DNA from: Ornithinimicrobium cryptoxanthini
Lineage (GTDB): Bacteria > Actinomycetota > Actinomycetes > Actinomycetales > Dermatophilaceae
Length of the DNA: 64,000 bases
Direction of reading: 5' to 3'
Assembly (NCBI RefSeq): GCF_023923205.1
Contig: NZ_CP099490.1
Span: 682,001 to 746,000, forward strand
How positions within the stretch are numbered: the first letter of the stretch is position 1; the number at the start of each line of letters is the position of its first letter. The translations under genes and the position numbers were made by a program. Shown piece after piece: positions 45,971 to 55,976 of the stretch. The notes beneath the pieces are model-generated. The model saw nothing but the letters and a program-made list of their open reading frames with translations, did not search any database and had not been told where the DNA came from.

Positions 45971-47082
45971 CGCAGGCCGACCGGCCACCCTCCACCCTGG
46001 CTGAGCTGACCACGATGCGGGTGGGCGGTCCGGCCGCCCGGTTCGTCACCGCCACCACCGAGGCCGAGCTGATCGACGCCGTCCGCGAGACCGACGAGGC
46101 GGGAGAGCCGCTGCTGGTGCTCGCCGGCGGCTCCAACCTGCTCATCAGTGACGACGGCTTCCCCGGCACGGTCGTCATCGTGCGCACGTCCGGCATCGAG
46201 GTGCCGGACGCCTCGGCCTGCGGCGGAGTCACCGTGACCGTCGCCGCCGGTGAGGTCTGGGACGACGTCGTGGCCCATGCCTGCGAGCAGGGCTGGTCCG
46301 GCACCGAGGCGCTCTCCGGCATCCCCGGGTCGACGGGGGCGACGCCGGTGCAGAACGTCGGGGCCTATGGCCAGGAGGTGGCCCAGACGATCGCCCAGGT
46401 GCGGGTCTGGGACCGCGAGGAGCAGCGGGTGCGCACGCTCTTCGCGGACGACCTCCACTTCACCTATCGGCACTCGGTGCTCAAGGACTCGATGGTCGGT
46501 CCCGCAGCGCGTGCCGGTGCGGTGACCCCGCGCCACGTCGTGCTGTCGGTGACCTTCTCGCTGCGCCCCACCGAGCTGTCCCAGCCGGTGGCGTATGCCG
46601 CGCTGGCCGACGGTCTGGGCGTCGAGCTGGGGTCACGGGTGCCACTGCAGGAGGCCCGGGAGGCGGTGCTGGCGCAGCGCCGCAACCGCGGCATGGTGCT
46701 GGACCCGGCCGACCACGACACCTGGTCGTGCGGCTCGTTCTTCACCAACCCGATCCTGTCGGCCGGTGACTTCGAGACGCTGCGGGCACGGGCCGTGGAG
46801 CGGTGGGGCCCAGACGGGCCGGTGCCCCCACAGTTCACCGCACCCGACGCGATGGTCAAGACCTCGGCAGCGTGGTTGATCGACAGGGCGGGCTTCAGCA
46901 AGGGGCACGGCCTGCCAGGTCCAGCGGCGCTGTCCACCAAGCACACGCTCGCGCTGACCAACCGTGGCGACGCCAGCGCGGCAGACCTCGTGGCTCTGGC
47001 CCAAGAGGTCCGCGCCGGTGTCGCGGACGCCTTCGGGGTCAGCCTCGTCAACGAACCGGTGCTCGTCGGCCTGTCACTCTGA
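45967..47082 (+). CDS. murB: UDP-N-acetylenolpyruvoylglucosamine reductase
   Basis: FAD enzyme of 371 residues that makes UDP-N-acetylmuramic acid for peptidoglycan. FAD segment LAGGSNLLISDDGF (53-66), GIPGSTGATPVQNVGAYGQE (118-137), catalytic Ser257 in CGSFFTNP and Glu363 in VNEPVLVG. Third gene after hadA-hadB. Confidence 0.95.
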   Translation: MTQADRPPSTLAELTTMRVGGPAARFVTATTEAELIDAVRETDEAGEPLLVLAGGSNLLISDDGFPGTVVIVRTSGIEVPDASACGGVTVTVAAGEVWDDVVAHACEQGWSGTEALSGIPGSTGATPVQNVGAYGQEVAQTIAQVRVWDREEQRVRTLFADDLHFTYRHSVLKDSMVGPAARAGAVTPRHVVLSVTFSLRPTELSQPVAYAALADGLGVELGSRVPLQEAREAVLAQRRNRGMVLDPADHDTWSCGSFFTNPILSAGDFETLRARAVERWGPDGPVPPQFTAPDAMVKTSAAWLIDRAGFSKGHGLPGPAALSTKHTLALTNRGDASAADLVALAQEVRAGVADAFGVSLVNEPVLVGLSL

Positions 47083-47212
47083 GCCGCCCCTCACGACCAG
47101 CACCGCGACCCAGCTGCGCTGCAGCCACACACCGCGTCAGGTCGCAGGGTCACCTCGAGGCCGAGCAACAAGGTCACTCCCCGCCACACCCACGCCAGGA
47201 AGATCCCGACGC
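47083..47212. other. Convergent intergenic region, murB / add
   Basis: 130 bases between convergent genes. I see no strong hairpin, repeat or gene. Confidence 0.5.
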
Positions 47213-48235
47213 TCAGGAGGCGATCCAGTCCTCGATCTCCGCGAGCACCGCGGCCTTGGTGGACTCCGGTGCCCGGCTGCCCCTGATCGAGCCGCGGGCC
47301 AGCTCGGCCAGCTGCTCGTCGCTCAGCCCGTGGTCGTGACGGGCCGACTCGTACTGCGCGAGCAGTCGCGAGCCGAACAGCAGTGGGTCGTCGGCGCCCA
47401 GCGCGATGCCGACACCGGACTCCACGAGCTGACGCAGCGGGACATCGGCCAGGTCGTCATAGACCCCCAGCGCCACGTTGCTGCTCGGGCACACCTCGAG
47501 GGTGACGCCACGCTGCACCAGGGTGCGCAGCAGGGCCGGCTCCTCGGCGGCCCGCACCCCGTGCCCCAGCCGGTCGGGCTCAAGGTGGGTCAGCGCGTCA
47601 CGCACGTGCTCGGGACCCAACAGCTCACCGGCGTGCGGCACGGAGGCCAGCCCCGCCCTGGCCGCGATCTGGAAGGCCCTTTCGAAGTCGGCGGTGTCGC
47701 CGCGGCGCTCGTCGTTGGACAGACCGAAGCCGACGACCGTGCCCGCCTGGTCGCCGGCATACTGACCCGCGAGGCGGGCCAGGGTCCGGGCGTCCAGCGG
47801 GTGCCGGGTGCGGCTTGCCGCGACGATCACCGCCACCTGGGTGCCGGTCTCGCGCGTCGCGGAGCGCGCCTCGTCCAGGACGATCTCGATCGCCGGGGTG
47901 ATCCCGCCGACGAACGGGGCGTATGACGTGGGGTCGACCTGGATCTCCAGCCACCGGGAGCCCTCGATGGCGTCATCCTCGGCCGCCTCCCGCACGATGC
48001 GTCGCATGTCGGACTCGTCGCGCACACACGCCCGCGCGGTGTCATAGAGCCGCTGGAAGCGGAACCACCCGCGCTCGTCCGTGGCGCGCAGGCGCGGTGG
48101 CCAGTCAGCCAGCAGGGCGGCGGGCAGCCGCAGACCGTGCTTGTCCGCGAGCTCGCGCAGCGTGGTGATGCGCATCGACCCGGTGAAGTGCAGGTGCAGG
48201 TGCGCCTTGGGGAGCGCCTGGACGGATCGGGGCAT
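47213..48235 (-). CDS. add: Adenosine deaminase
   Basis: Metal-dependent amidohydrolase of 340 residues. Zinc ligands are in HLHLHFTGS (12-20); VPHAGEL and LGHGVRA follow, and GADDPLLF carries the Asp pair. Converts adenosine to inosine; adenine-specific relatives cannot be excluded. An AAGGA site and TAGACA lie just upstream of the ATG on the minus strand. Confidence 0.9.
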   Translation of the reverse strand: MPRSVQALPKAHLHLHFTGSMRITTLRELADKHGLRLPAALLADWPPRLRATDERGWFRFQRLYDTARACVRDESDMRRIVREAAEDDAIEGSRWLEIQVDPTSYAPFVGGITPAIEIVLDEARSATRETGTQVAVIVAASRTRHPLDARTLARLAGQYAGDQAGTVVGFGLSNDERRGDTADFERAFQIAARAGLASVPHAGELLGPEHVRDALTHLEPDRLGHGVRAAEEPALLRTLVQRGVTLEVCPSSNVALGVYDDLADVPLRQLVESGVGIALGADDPLLFGSRLLAQYESARHDHGLSDEQLAELARGSIRGSRAPESTKAAVLAEIEDWIAS

Positions 48236-48306
48236 GAGTCCTTGTCTACCGCACGCCGGCGACGGTCGGTCGCAGGCCCGGGCCGGTGCTGGGACAGACT
48301 AGGGGC

Positions 48307-49203
48307 ATGTTCGAGTCGATGAGCGTGGGACGACGACGATCCCGGGACGACGAGCCCGCGCAGAGGGAGGCGCCCGACGCGAACCCGGACGAGCGCCACC
48401 GGCCGGTGATCGGACTCGCGCTCGGGGGCGGCGGCGCCCGGGGCCTGTGCCACATCGGGGTGATGCGCGTGCTTGAGGAGGAGGGCATCGGGGTCGATGT
48501 CGTGTCCGGGACCAGCATGGGCGGACTGATCGGGGCCTTTATCGCGGCGGGTTACACCTCGGCGCAGATGACCGAGATCGCCACTGACCTGCGGTGGACC
48601 AAGCTCATCGACTGGAGCCCGCTGTCGGGGCGGCTGATCAACACCAAGGGCTTCGAGCGCTGGCTCTCCGACGTGCTGCCCGCGACGTTCGAGGAGCTGG
48701 AGATGCCGTTGGTGCTCACGGCCACGGACATCACGGACGGTCGGATCCACTACAGCCAGAGCGGTGACCTGATCACGGCGTTGCGGGCCACGACCGCCTA
48801 TCCCGGTGCCATCGAGCCCATCGCGGTCGGTGCCGCTCGGCTGGTGGACGGCGGTCTGCTCAACCAGATCCCGGTGGACGGAGCGCTGTTCCTCGGGGCG
48901 CACCGGGTGCTGGCGGTCAACGCCACGCCGCTGGCCAGGGTCGATCACCGCCGCGAGGACGCCGGCTCGCCCCGGCTGAAGCTGCGCGTCGGCACCATCA
49001 AGGAGCTGATGCGCGCCGTCGACGTGATGCAGGCCCAGCTGACCATGGCCAGGCTGTCGTTCTACAAGCCCGACGTGCTGCTGGACCCGGTCATCGCGGG
49101 CGTCGAGATCACCGACTTCCACAAGGCCGACCAGGCGATCGAGGCGGGCGAGCACGTCGCGCGCGAACACCGGGACACCCTCCGCTCCCTGGTCGGCCCC
49201 TAG
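48307..49203 (+). CDS. Patatin-like phospholipase
   Basis: Serine lipid hydrolase of 298 residues. Oxyanion motif GGGARG (41-46), nucleophile Ser70 in GTSMG, catalytic Asp181 in DGG. No signal peptide; the first 30 residues are charged. Bacterial NTE/RssA-like group. CAGACT six bases before the ATG may be its -10 box. The last four bases overlap the convergent esterase gene. Confidence 0.9.
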   Translation: MFESMSVGRRRSRDDEPAQREAPDANPDERHRPVIGLALGGGGARGLCHIGVMRVLEEEGIGVDVVSGTSMGGLIGAFIAAGYTSAQMTEIATDLRWTKLIDWSPLSGRLINTKGFERWLSDVLPATFEELEMPLVLTATDITDGRIHYSQSGDLITALRATTAYPGAIEPIAVGAARLVDGGLLNQIPVDGALFLGAHRVLAVNATPLARVDHRREDAGSPRLKLRVGTIKELMRAVDVMQAQLTMARLSFYKPDVLLDPVIAGVEITDFHKADQAIEAGEHVAREHRDTLRSLVGP

Positions 49204-50213
49204 GGCCCGGGCGGTCGGCTCACCCCGGCGTCGGCCGCTGGCCGCAGCGCTCGGCGCAGGTAGTCGTCGCGCACCCGGGTCATCTGCTGGCTCACCTCGG
49301 CGTCCGGGGCGGTGATCTCGGAGCCGTGGTAGGCACCGGCCCAGAGGTGGAGGTCCACGCTCACCCCGGCCTGGCTCAACCGCAGGGCGTGCTCGACCGC
49401 CTCGTCGCGGAAGGCGTCGCAGTCGCCGACGTCGATGTAGGTGCGCGGCAGCCTGGTGAGGTCAGTTGCTCGGGCTGGCACGGCATACGGCGACACGGCG
49501 GTCCCTCCCCGCCGTTCGCCGAGCAGCGCGGTCCACCCGAAGAGGTTGTCGTGGCGGTCCCACGTGCCCTCCCCGTCCAGCATCTGGCTGCTGTGCGACT
49601 CCATGCGGTCATCCAGCATCGGATAGAAGAGCACCTGGTGGGTCAGGTGGGGGAAGCCGCGGTCGCGGGCGAGCAGGGCCGTGCCCGCAGCCAGACCGCC
49701 ACCGGCACTGCCACCGATGATCATGATGCGGCCGGGGTCGATGTCCAGCTCGGCCGCGTGCTCGGCGGTCCACACCAGTCCGGCATAGCAGTCCTCCACC
49801 GGGGCGGGGTCGGGGTGCTCGGGTGCCAGCCGGTAGTCGACGGACACGAGGACGGCTCCTGCCGCGACGTGCGGCAGGAAGGGCTCGATCTGGGACCTGC
49901 TGTTGCCCATGACCATGCCGCCGCCGTGCGTGTGGAACATCGCCGGCCACGGGCCGTGGCCGACAGCAGGGGACAGGATCAGCACCGAGATGTCCACGCC
50001 GGGATCGGAGCTGGGCACGGTGCGCTCCGTGAGGCAGATCGCGCCGCCCATGGTCAGGTCCGCGGGCTCCACCCCGAGGGGTCCCTGCGCTGTCAGGTGA
50101 CGGATCTGGGCCAGGGTCTGCGTCGAGAGTTTCGGCAGCAGCCCGGTCCGGGCCGCCAGGACCGGGACCAGCTCGGCGTCGAAGGCCGGCCGTGCCGGGG
50201 CGTCGGGGCCCAT
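49200..50213 (-). CDS. Alpha/beta hydrolase, hormone-sensitive-lipase family esterase
   Basis: Esterase of 337 residues. Oxyanion HGGG (96-99), nucleophile Ser169 in GGSAGG, Asp in the DVGDCDAF segment and His in AYHGSE. The ATG overlaps the gntR stop (TGATG); a TTG three bases earlier is less likely. Co-transcribed with gntR and divergent from a sialic-acid locus, so it could remove O-acetyl groups from sialic acids (inference). Confidence 0.88.
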   Translation of the reverse strand: MGPDAPARPAFDAELVPVLAARTGLLPKLSTQTLAQIRHLTAQGPLGVEPADLTMGGAICLTERTVPSSDPGVDISVLILSPAVGHGPWPAMFHTHGGGMVMGNSRSQIEPFLPHVAAGAVLVSVDYRLAPEHPDPAPVEDCYAGLVWTAEHAAELDIDPGRIMIIGGSAGGGLAAGTALLARDRGFPHLTHQVLFYPMLDDRMESHSSQMLDGEGTWDRHDNLFGWTALLGERRGGTAVSPYAVPARATDLTRLPRTYIDVGDCDAFRDEAVEHALRLSQAGVSVDLHLWAGAYHGSEITAPDAEVSQQMTRVRDDYLRRALRPAADAGVSRPPGP

Positions 50214-51004
50214 CAACCGCGCTCGCCGGCGGAGACGACGCCGGGGTCAGCGAGGGGGGCCGCGTCTCGGGCCGCGGCGACCGCGAGCTCAATGCTGCGC
50301 TGGAGGGGGGCGTAGTGCTGGATCACGGCTTCTTGGTAGGCCAAGCTGTCGCCCTCCTCGAGGGCGGACAGCATGTGCTCATGGGCCTCGACCGTGTCGT
50401 CGATGGCCGCCGAGGTGGGGATGGCCAGCATCGGCACGACGCAGGTGTGCACCTCCCAGAAGGCACCCACCAGCTGGCGGACGATCGTGTTGTCGAGCGG
50501 GCTCAGCAACCGCCGGTGGAACTCGCCGTCCTGGTCGGTGAAGAACTCACCGGCGTGGCTGCGCCGACGCATCTCGTCCACCAGCTCGCGCAGCTCGTCG
50601 TTGGTCGTGCCGCGGTAGACCTGGCTCAGCTCGTCGGCCACGCCGAGGTCGAGCGCGATCCGCACCTGCAGCACCTCACGGAGCGTGCGGAAGCTGCCGT
50701 CCTGGTTGAGCGAGCCGCGGAAGATCAGCCCCGAGACCAGCGGAGCGAGGGACAGGCCCCCCACATAGGTGCCGTAGCCGTGTCGCACCTTGACGATGTC
50801 GAGCGACTCCAGGGTGCGGATCGCCTCGCGCACTGAGGAGCGGGACACGCCCAGTGCGTCGCCGAGCTCGGCCTCCGTGGGGAGCGGGTCGCCGGGGGTC
50901 AGCCCCTCGTCCCGGATGAACCCCTTGATCTCCTCGGCGGTCGACCAACCTGTCTGTCGCCGCCGCCGCGGCAGTGGGGGACGGGCCTCCTGAGAGATAG
51001 ACAC
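50213..51004 (-). CDS. GntR-family regulator (FadR subfamily), probable NanR-type
   Basis: Regulator of 263 residues. The winged helix-turn-helix has PLPTEAELGDALGVSRSSVR and the wing GYGTYVGG. The C-terminal half is an FCD ligand domain with metal-site histidines (FHRRLL, EAHEHMLSAL). GTG start with an AAGGAGGT site. It sits head to head with the transporter operon over a 96-base gap holding two inverted repeats; NanR repressors of this family sense sialic acid. Confidence 0.9.
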   Translation of the reverse strand: MSISQEARPPLPRRRRQTGWSTAEEIKGFIRDEGLTPGDPLPTEAELGDALGVSRSSVREAIRTLESLDIVKVRHGYGTYVGGLSLAPLVSGLIFRGSLNQDGSFRTLREVLQVRIALDLGVADELSQVYRGTTNDELRELVDEMRRRSHAGEFFTDQDGEFHRRLLSPLDNTIVRQLVGAFWEVHTCVVPMLAIPTSAAIDDTVEAHEHMLSALEEGDSLAYQEAVIQHYAPLQRSIELAVAAARDAAPLADPGVVSAGERG

Positions 51005-51039
51005 GCAGACCTCCTTGACGTCATGCCTTCGAGGCTTTA

Positions 51040-51075
51040 GTGTTCCACAACACCAGACATCAGACGTCCTATGTC
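51040..51075. promoter_or_regulatory. Two inverted repeats, probable GntR operators
   Basis: GTGTT-4-AACAC at 51040-51053 and GACAT-10-ATGTC at 51056-51075, the second centred on ACGT. They lie between gntR and the transporter operon. Confidence 0.6.
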
Positions 51076-51100
51076 ATGTCACCCGAAAGGCTAGCGATCA

Positions 51101-52738
51101 ATGACGAACGCTCTCAACCACTCGGCCTCGCGCCGTGGCTTCCTGCGGCTCGCCGGCTCGGTGTCCCTGGCCGCAGGCTTCACTGCCGCGCTGGCCGGTT
51201 GCGCCCCCGACGACACCAACACCCCCAGCACCTCTGACGACGCTACGGGCAGCGCGCCCGGCGCACCTGCTGAGAACGGCACCATCACCGGCGCGATCTC
51301 CTACGAGCTCGGCACCAACGGCTACGACCCGATGACCACCACTGCTGCACTGACTGTCGCGGTCAACTGGCACACGATGGAGGGCCTGACCGAGATCGAC
51401 CCGGCCACCCGTGAGGTCTATGCGGCCCTGGCGACGGAGCTGCCCGCCGTGGCCGAGGGTGGCACCTCCGTGGACGTTACCCTGCGTGACGGTGCGGTCT
51501 TCCACGACGGGAGCCCGGTCACCGCCGAGGACGTCGTCTACTCCTTCGAGCGCGTGCTCGACCCGGAGAACGCCTCCCTCTATGCCAGCTTCATCCCCTT
51601 CATCGCCGGCGTGAAGGCCAAGGACGACACGACCGTCACCATCGACCTCAAGTTCCCGGTCGGCGTCCTTGCCGAGCGTCTCGCGGTCGTCAAGATTGTC
51701 CCGAAGGCTGCGGCCAGCGGAGACCGCGAGGCCTTCGACGCCAACCCGGTGGGCACCGGTGCCTGGAAGATGACGGACAACGGTGCCGTGAGCAAGATCG
51801 TCAGCTTCGAGCGCAACGACGACTACACCGGCCCGCGCCCCGCGCGCGCAGCCAAGATGGCCTGGCAGATCATCCCCGACCCGGCCACGCGCACCAACGC
51901 GCTGCAGTCCAAGAGCGTCCAGGCGATCGACTCCGTGCCCTACCTGTCGATCGACCAGCTCAAGTCCTCGGCGTCCGTGGAGTCCGTGCAGGGCTTCGGT
52001 CTGCTCTTCGCGATGTTCAATGGCACGGAGGGCAACCCGTTCGCCGACGTGCGCAACCGGCAGGCCTTCCTGTATGCCCTCGACATGGACAAGATCATCG
52101 ACACCGGTCTGACCGGTCAGGCGGAGGCCGCGTCCTGCTTCGTGCAGAAGGACCACCCCGCCTACCAGGAGGCCGCGGTCGTCTACAGCCTCGACCTGGA
52201 AAAGGCGAAGTCGCTCTTCTCCGAGACCGGGTTGACCAGCTTCCGGGTGCTGGCGACCAACCACGACTGGGTCAAGCAGTGCACGCCGATCCTCCTGGAG
52301 AGCCTCAAGGCCGCCGGAGTGGAGGTGCAGTTCGAGGAGAAGCAGTCGGCCGACGCCTACACCACGATCGACGGCAACCCGGACGCCTACGACGTCTTCG
52401 TCGCCCCGGGGGACCCGTCCGTGTTCGGCAACGACGCCGACCTGCTGCTGCGCTGGTGGTACGGCGGCGACATCTGGACTGACTCCCGCATGCACTGGAA
52501 GGGCAGCGAGACCTACGACACGGTCCAGGGTCTGTTCGAGACGGGTCTGCAGGCCACCGAGGAGCAGGCTCAGCTGGACGCCTGGCACGAGATCTTCGAC
52601 GTGATCTCCGAGGACGTGCCGCTCTATCCGTTGTTCCACCGCAAGGCTCCTACCGCCTGGGACGACGCGTCGCTGGTGGACTTCCAGCCGATCTCGCTGA
52701 CCGGTCTGAGCTTCGGCGGCGTCGCCTCCACGAAGTAG
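51101..52738 (+). CDS. ABC transporter substrate-binding lipoprotein, family 5 (SatA-like)
   Basis: Extracytoplasmic binding protein of 545 residues. A twin-arginine signal (SRRGFLRLAG, Arg11-Arg12) ends in the lipobox LAGC, Cys34, so it is exported folded and lipid-anchored. The rest is an SBP_bac_5 fold with segments such as LRDGAVFHDGSPVTAEDVVYS. This family usually binds peptides, but sialic acid in SatA and SiaE systems. Downstream nan genes favour sialic acid here. Confidence 0.88.
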   Translation: MTNALNHSASRRGFLRLAGSVSLAAGFTAALAGCAPDDTNTPSTSDDATGSAPGAPAENGTITGAISYELGTNGYDPMTTTAALTVAVNWHTMEGLTEIDPATREVYAALATELPAVAEGGTSVDVTLRDGAVFHDGSPVTAEDVVYSFERVLDPENASLYASFIPFIAGVKAKDDTTVTIDLKFPVGVLAERLAVVKIVPKAAASGDREAFDANPVGTGAWKMTDNGAVSKIVSFERNDDYTGPRPARAAKMAWQIIPDPATRTNALQSKSVQAIDSVPYLSIDQLKSSASVESVQGFGLLFAMFNGTEGNPFADVRNRQAFLYALDMDKIIDTGLTGQAEAASCFVQKDHPAYQEAAVVYSLDLEKAKSLFSETGLTSFRVLATNHDWVKQCTPILLESLKAAGVEVQFEEKQSADAYTTIDGNPDAYDVFVAPGDPSVFGNDADLLLRWWYGGDIWTDSRMHWKGSETYDTVQGLFETGLQATEEQAQLDAWHEIFDVISEDVPLYPLFHRKAPTAWDDASLVDFQPISLTGLSFGGVASTK

Positions 52739-52745
52739 CCACCAG

Positions 52746-52777
52746 CCGGCGGGCGGGGGCACACCCCCGCCCGCCGG
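52746..52777 (+). terminator. Hairpin between the binding protein and permease genes
   Basis: Perfect 14-bp stem with a 4-base loop. It probably acts as an attenuator or mRNA stabiliser giving more binding protein than permease. Confidence 0.7.
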
Positions 52778-52812
52778 TCCCGAGCCCACCACGCCGCGTC
52801 GAAGGAGATGCC

Positions 52813-53778
52813 GTGTCCAACCTGCTCAGACTGATCGGGAGGCGCCTGATCGCGCTGCCGATCATGATCCTGGGGGTCACCCTGCTGGTCTTCCTGGTGA
52901 TGTCTCTGTCACCGGCCGACCCGGCGCGGTTGGCACTGGGCGAGTCGGCCTCGGAGGACGCCCTCGAGGCCTACCGCGAGCGCAACGGGCTCAACGAACC
53001 TCTGGTGACCCGCTATCTCAGCTTCCTCGCGGGTCTGGTGCGTGGCGACCTGGGCACGACCAGCGGCAACGCCGAGGTCACCGAGGTCGTGGCCCAGGCC
53101 TTCCCGATCACGTTGCAGCTCACCTTCATCGGGCTGGCCATCGCGATCGTGCTCTCGCTGGTGCTGGGAGTGCTGGCCGCGCTCTATCGCGACCGGCTCG
53201 TCGACCAAATCATCCGGGTGCTGTCGATCGCGGCCCTGGCCACGCCGTCGTTCTGGCTGGCCATCCTGCTTATCCAGTGGCTCGGGACGATCCCGGGCGC
53301 GTGGGGTCTCTTCCCCGCGCTGATCCTGCAGTGGGTGCCGTTCCTGGAGGACCCGGGGACCTACACCAACAACATCTTCCTCCCGGCGGTCGCGCTCGCG
53401 GTGCCCGTGGCCGGCTCGCTGATCCGCGTCGTGCGCACCGCGATGGTCGAGGAGCTCGATCGCGACTATGTGCGCACCGCGATCGGGTCTGGGATCCCGC
53501 GCGGTGAGGTCGTCGCCCGCAACGTGCTGCGCAACGCGCTGATCACCCCGCTGACCGTCCTCGGGCTGCGCGTCGGCTACCTGATGGGTGGGGCGGTCAT
53601 CATCGAGATCATCTTCAACATCCGCGCCATGGGCCAGCTCATCCTCGACGGGGTGACCCGCAACGACGTCTTCCTCGTGCAGGGCGTCACCCTCGTCGTC
53701 GCCATCGCCTTTATCGTCGTCAACATCGTGGTCGACCTGCTCTATGTGATGGTCAACCCGAGGATCCGGAACATCTGA
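52813..53778 (+). CDS. ABC transporter permease, DppB type (SatB-like)
   Basis: Inner-membrane permease of 321 residues with about six helices. The EAA-type loop is VRTAIGSGIPRGEVVARNVL near residues 220-240. GTG start with a GAAGGAGAT site. TGATG overlap with the next gene. Confidence 0.92.
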   Translation: MSNLLRLIGRRLIALPIMILGVTLLVFLVMSLSPADPARLALGESASEDALEAYRERNGLNEPLVTRYLSFLAGLVRGDLGTTSGNAEVTEVVAQAFPITLQLTFIGLAIAIVLSLVLGVLAALYRDRLVDQIIRVLSIAALATPSFWLAILLIQWLGTIPGAWGLFPALILQWVPFLEDPGTYTNNIFLPAVALAVPVAGSLIRVVRTAMVEELDRDYVRTAIGSGIPRGEVVARNVLRNALITPLTVLGLRVGYLMGGAVIIEIIFNIRAMGQLILDGVTRNDVFLVQGVTLVVAIAFIVVNIVVDLLYVMVNPRIRNI

Positions 53779-55976
53779 TGCGCCGTCGACTCACGGACCG
53801 TCTCGTCGCCGCTCCGGGTGCCCGCCTGGGCGCGCTGCGCGACCTGCCCCTGCCGTCCAAGGTGGCGCTGAGCCTGCTCACGGTGCTCGGGCTGGTCGCC
53901 CTCTTCGCCCCTCTTCTCGTCCCGGCCGGGCCCTATGCCATCGGTCCGGCGGTCCAGCCCCCCGGCGCCGAGCACTGGTTCGGCACCGACGGCAGCGGGC
54001 GTGACATCCTTGCGCGCGTCGTCTATGGAGCCCGCTCCTCCCTGCTCATCGGCCTGTGCGCCACCGGGGGCGCGCTCCTGGTGGCAGCCGTGCTCGGCTC
54101 GATCGCCGCCACGAGCGGGCGTGTGGTCTCCGAGATCCTCATGCGGATCCTCGACATCGTGATGAGCTTCCCGGGGATCGCGCTGGCCGCGGTCTTCGTG
54201 GCGGTCTGGGGCACCAGCCTGCCGGTGATCATCTTTGCCATCGGTTTCCTCTATGTGCCGCAACTGGCCCGCGTGATCCGGGCCAACGTGCTGGCGCAGT
54301 TCGGCGAGGACTATGTCGCCGCCTCCCGCGTCATGGGGGCCAGCACGACGAGGATCCTGATCAAGCACGTGGCCCGCAACACGCTGGCACCGATCATGGT
54401 GTTTGCCACGGTTCTGGTCGCGGACGCCATCGTGCTCGAGGCCTCGCTCTCCTTCATCAACGCCGGTGTGCGACCCCCGGACCCCTCCTGGGGCAACATC
54501 CTGGCCGAGGGCAAGCAGCTGCTCCTGTCGGGCTACTGGTGGCCCACCTTCTTCCCCGGTCTGATGATCCTGCTCACGGTGCTCTCCCTCAACGTGCTGG
54601 CTGAGGGCCTGACCGACGCGCTGGCGAGTCCGCGGATCCGGCGCTCGGTCGACGTCGAGGCCGACGAGGAGGCCCAGACCGGTGCCCCCAGCACCGAGCC
54701 CACCGTGGCCGACGAGCTGCCCAGCCAGGGCATGACCGTCGGGGTGACCGGCAACGTGATGGACCTGGCCGCCGAGGAACCGGCAGAGTTCGACACCGAG
54801 GAGCACAACCCCGGCGCCACCCCCGGTGAGGGTGCCGCCACCGACGGAGTCGCGGATCTTGGTGGCCCCGCCGTCGGTGCCGGCGACGGCCGTCCCGTCC
54901 TGGGCCGGACCGACGCCCAGCAGGCGCGTGCGCTGCTGGCTGCCAGCCTGGAGACCCTGCGCGTCGCGGAGCAGGGGCGCACCGACCGACTCGTCTATGA
55001 CGACCCGTCGGCCGAACCACTGCTGGAGGTGCGCAACCTCTCGATCGCCTTCCCTGAGGCGCACGGTGACGTGGACATCGTTGATGACGTGTCCTTCAGC
55101 GTGCGCCCCGGCGAGACGATGGGTCTGGTCGGGGAGTCGGGCTGCGGCAAGTCGATCACCGCCATGTCGATCATGGGACTGCTGCCGCCGACCGCGCGGA
55201 TCAGTGGTGAGATCCGGTTCGAGGGGCAGGACGTGCTGACGCTGACCGCCACGCAGCGCAACGCCCTGCGCGGCCACGCCATGGCGATGGTCTATCAGGA
55301 CGCCCTGTCCAGCCTCAACCCCTCGATGCTCGTGAGCTCGCAGCTGCAGCAGCTCATCCGTCGGGGTGGGAAGCGGACGGCGGCCGAGCTCATGGAGCTG
55401 GTCGACCTCGACCCGAAGCGGACGCTGAAGTCCTATCCGCACGAGCTGTCCGGCGGCCAGCGTCAGCGGGTGCTGATCGCGATGGCGCTGACCCGCAACC
55501 CTCGCCTGCTCATCGCCGACGAGCCGACCACAGCCCTCGACGTGACCGTGCAGCAGCAGGTCGTCGACCTGCTCAACGAACTGCGCCGCGAGCTCGGGTT
55601 CGCCATGGTCTTCGTCAGCCACGACCTGGCGCTGGTGGCCCAGCTGGCACACCGGATCACGGTGATGTATGCCGGACAGGTCGTCGAGCAGGGAGCCACC
55701 TCCGAGCTGCTCCTCGACCCACGTCACGAATACACCAGGGGACTGCTGGGGTCAGTGCTGTCCATCGAGTCCGGCGCGGCGCGGCTGCACCAGGTGCCCG
55801 GCACCGTCCCGTCTCCACGTGACTTCGTGGCCGGCGACCGCTTCGCCCTGCGATCGGCATACGCCGGGATCGGGGTCGACACGCGACCGGACCTGCGTCT
55901 GGTCCCCGGGACCACCCACAGCTATGCCTCCACCGATGCGCTGGAGTCCGTGAAGGCACAGGAGGCCCACCGATGA
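53778..55976 (+). CDS. Fused ABC permease-ATPase (DppC-DppD fusion, SatC-like)
   Basis: Single protein of 732 residues. Residues 1 to about 290 are a DppC-type permease (EDYVAASRVMGASTTRILIK is the EAA loop). Residues about 290-410 are an acidic, Pro/Gly-rich linker. From about 414 an ATPase begins, with Walker A GESGCGKS near 451, signature LSGGQRQRV near 556 and Walker B LLIADEP near 577. The fused layout matches SatC of the Haemophilus ducreyi sialic-acid transporter as I recall it. No stop or frameshift splits the parts. Confidence 0.9.
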   Translation: MRRRLTDRLVAAPGARLGALRDLPLPSKVALSLLTVLGLVALFAPLLVPAGPYAIGPAVQPPGAEHWFGTDGSGRDILARVVYGARSSLLIGLCATGGALLVAAVLGSIAATSGRVVSEILMRILDIVMSFPGIALAAVFVAVWGTSLPVIIFAIGFLYVPQLARVIRANVLAQFGEDYVAASRVMGASTTRILIKHVARNTLAPIMVFATVLVADAIVLEASLSFINAGVRPPDPSWGNILAEGKQLLLSGYWWPTFFPGLMILLTVLSLNVLAEGLTDALASPRIRRSVDVEADEEAQTGAPSTEPTVADELPSQGMTVGVTGNVMDLAAEEPAEFDTEEHNPGATPGEGAATDGVADLGGPAVGAGDGRPVLGRTDAQQARALLAASLETLRVAEQGRTDRLVYDDPSAEPLLEVRNLSIAFPEAHGDVDIVDDVSFSVRPGETMGLVGESGCGKSITAMSIMGLLPPTARISGEIRFEGQDVLTLTATQRNALRGHAMAMVYQDALSSLNPSMLVSSQLQQLIRRGGKRTAAELMELVDLDPKRTLKSYPHELSGGQRQRVLIAMALTRNPRLLIADEPTTALDVTVQQQVVDLLNELRRELGFAMVFVSHDLALVAQLAHRITVMYAGQVVEQGATSELLLDPRHEYTRGLLGSVLSIESGAARLHQVPGTVPSPRDFVAGDRFALRSAYAGIGVDTRPDLRLVPGTTHSYASTDALESVKAQEAHR

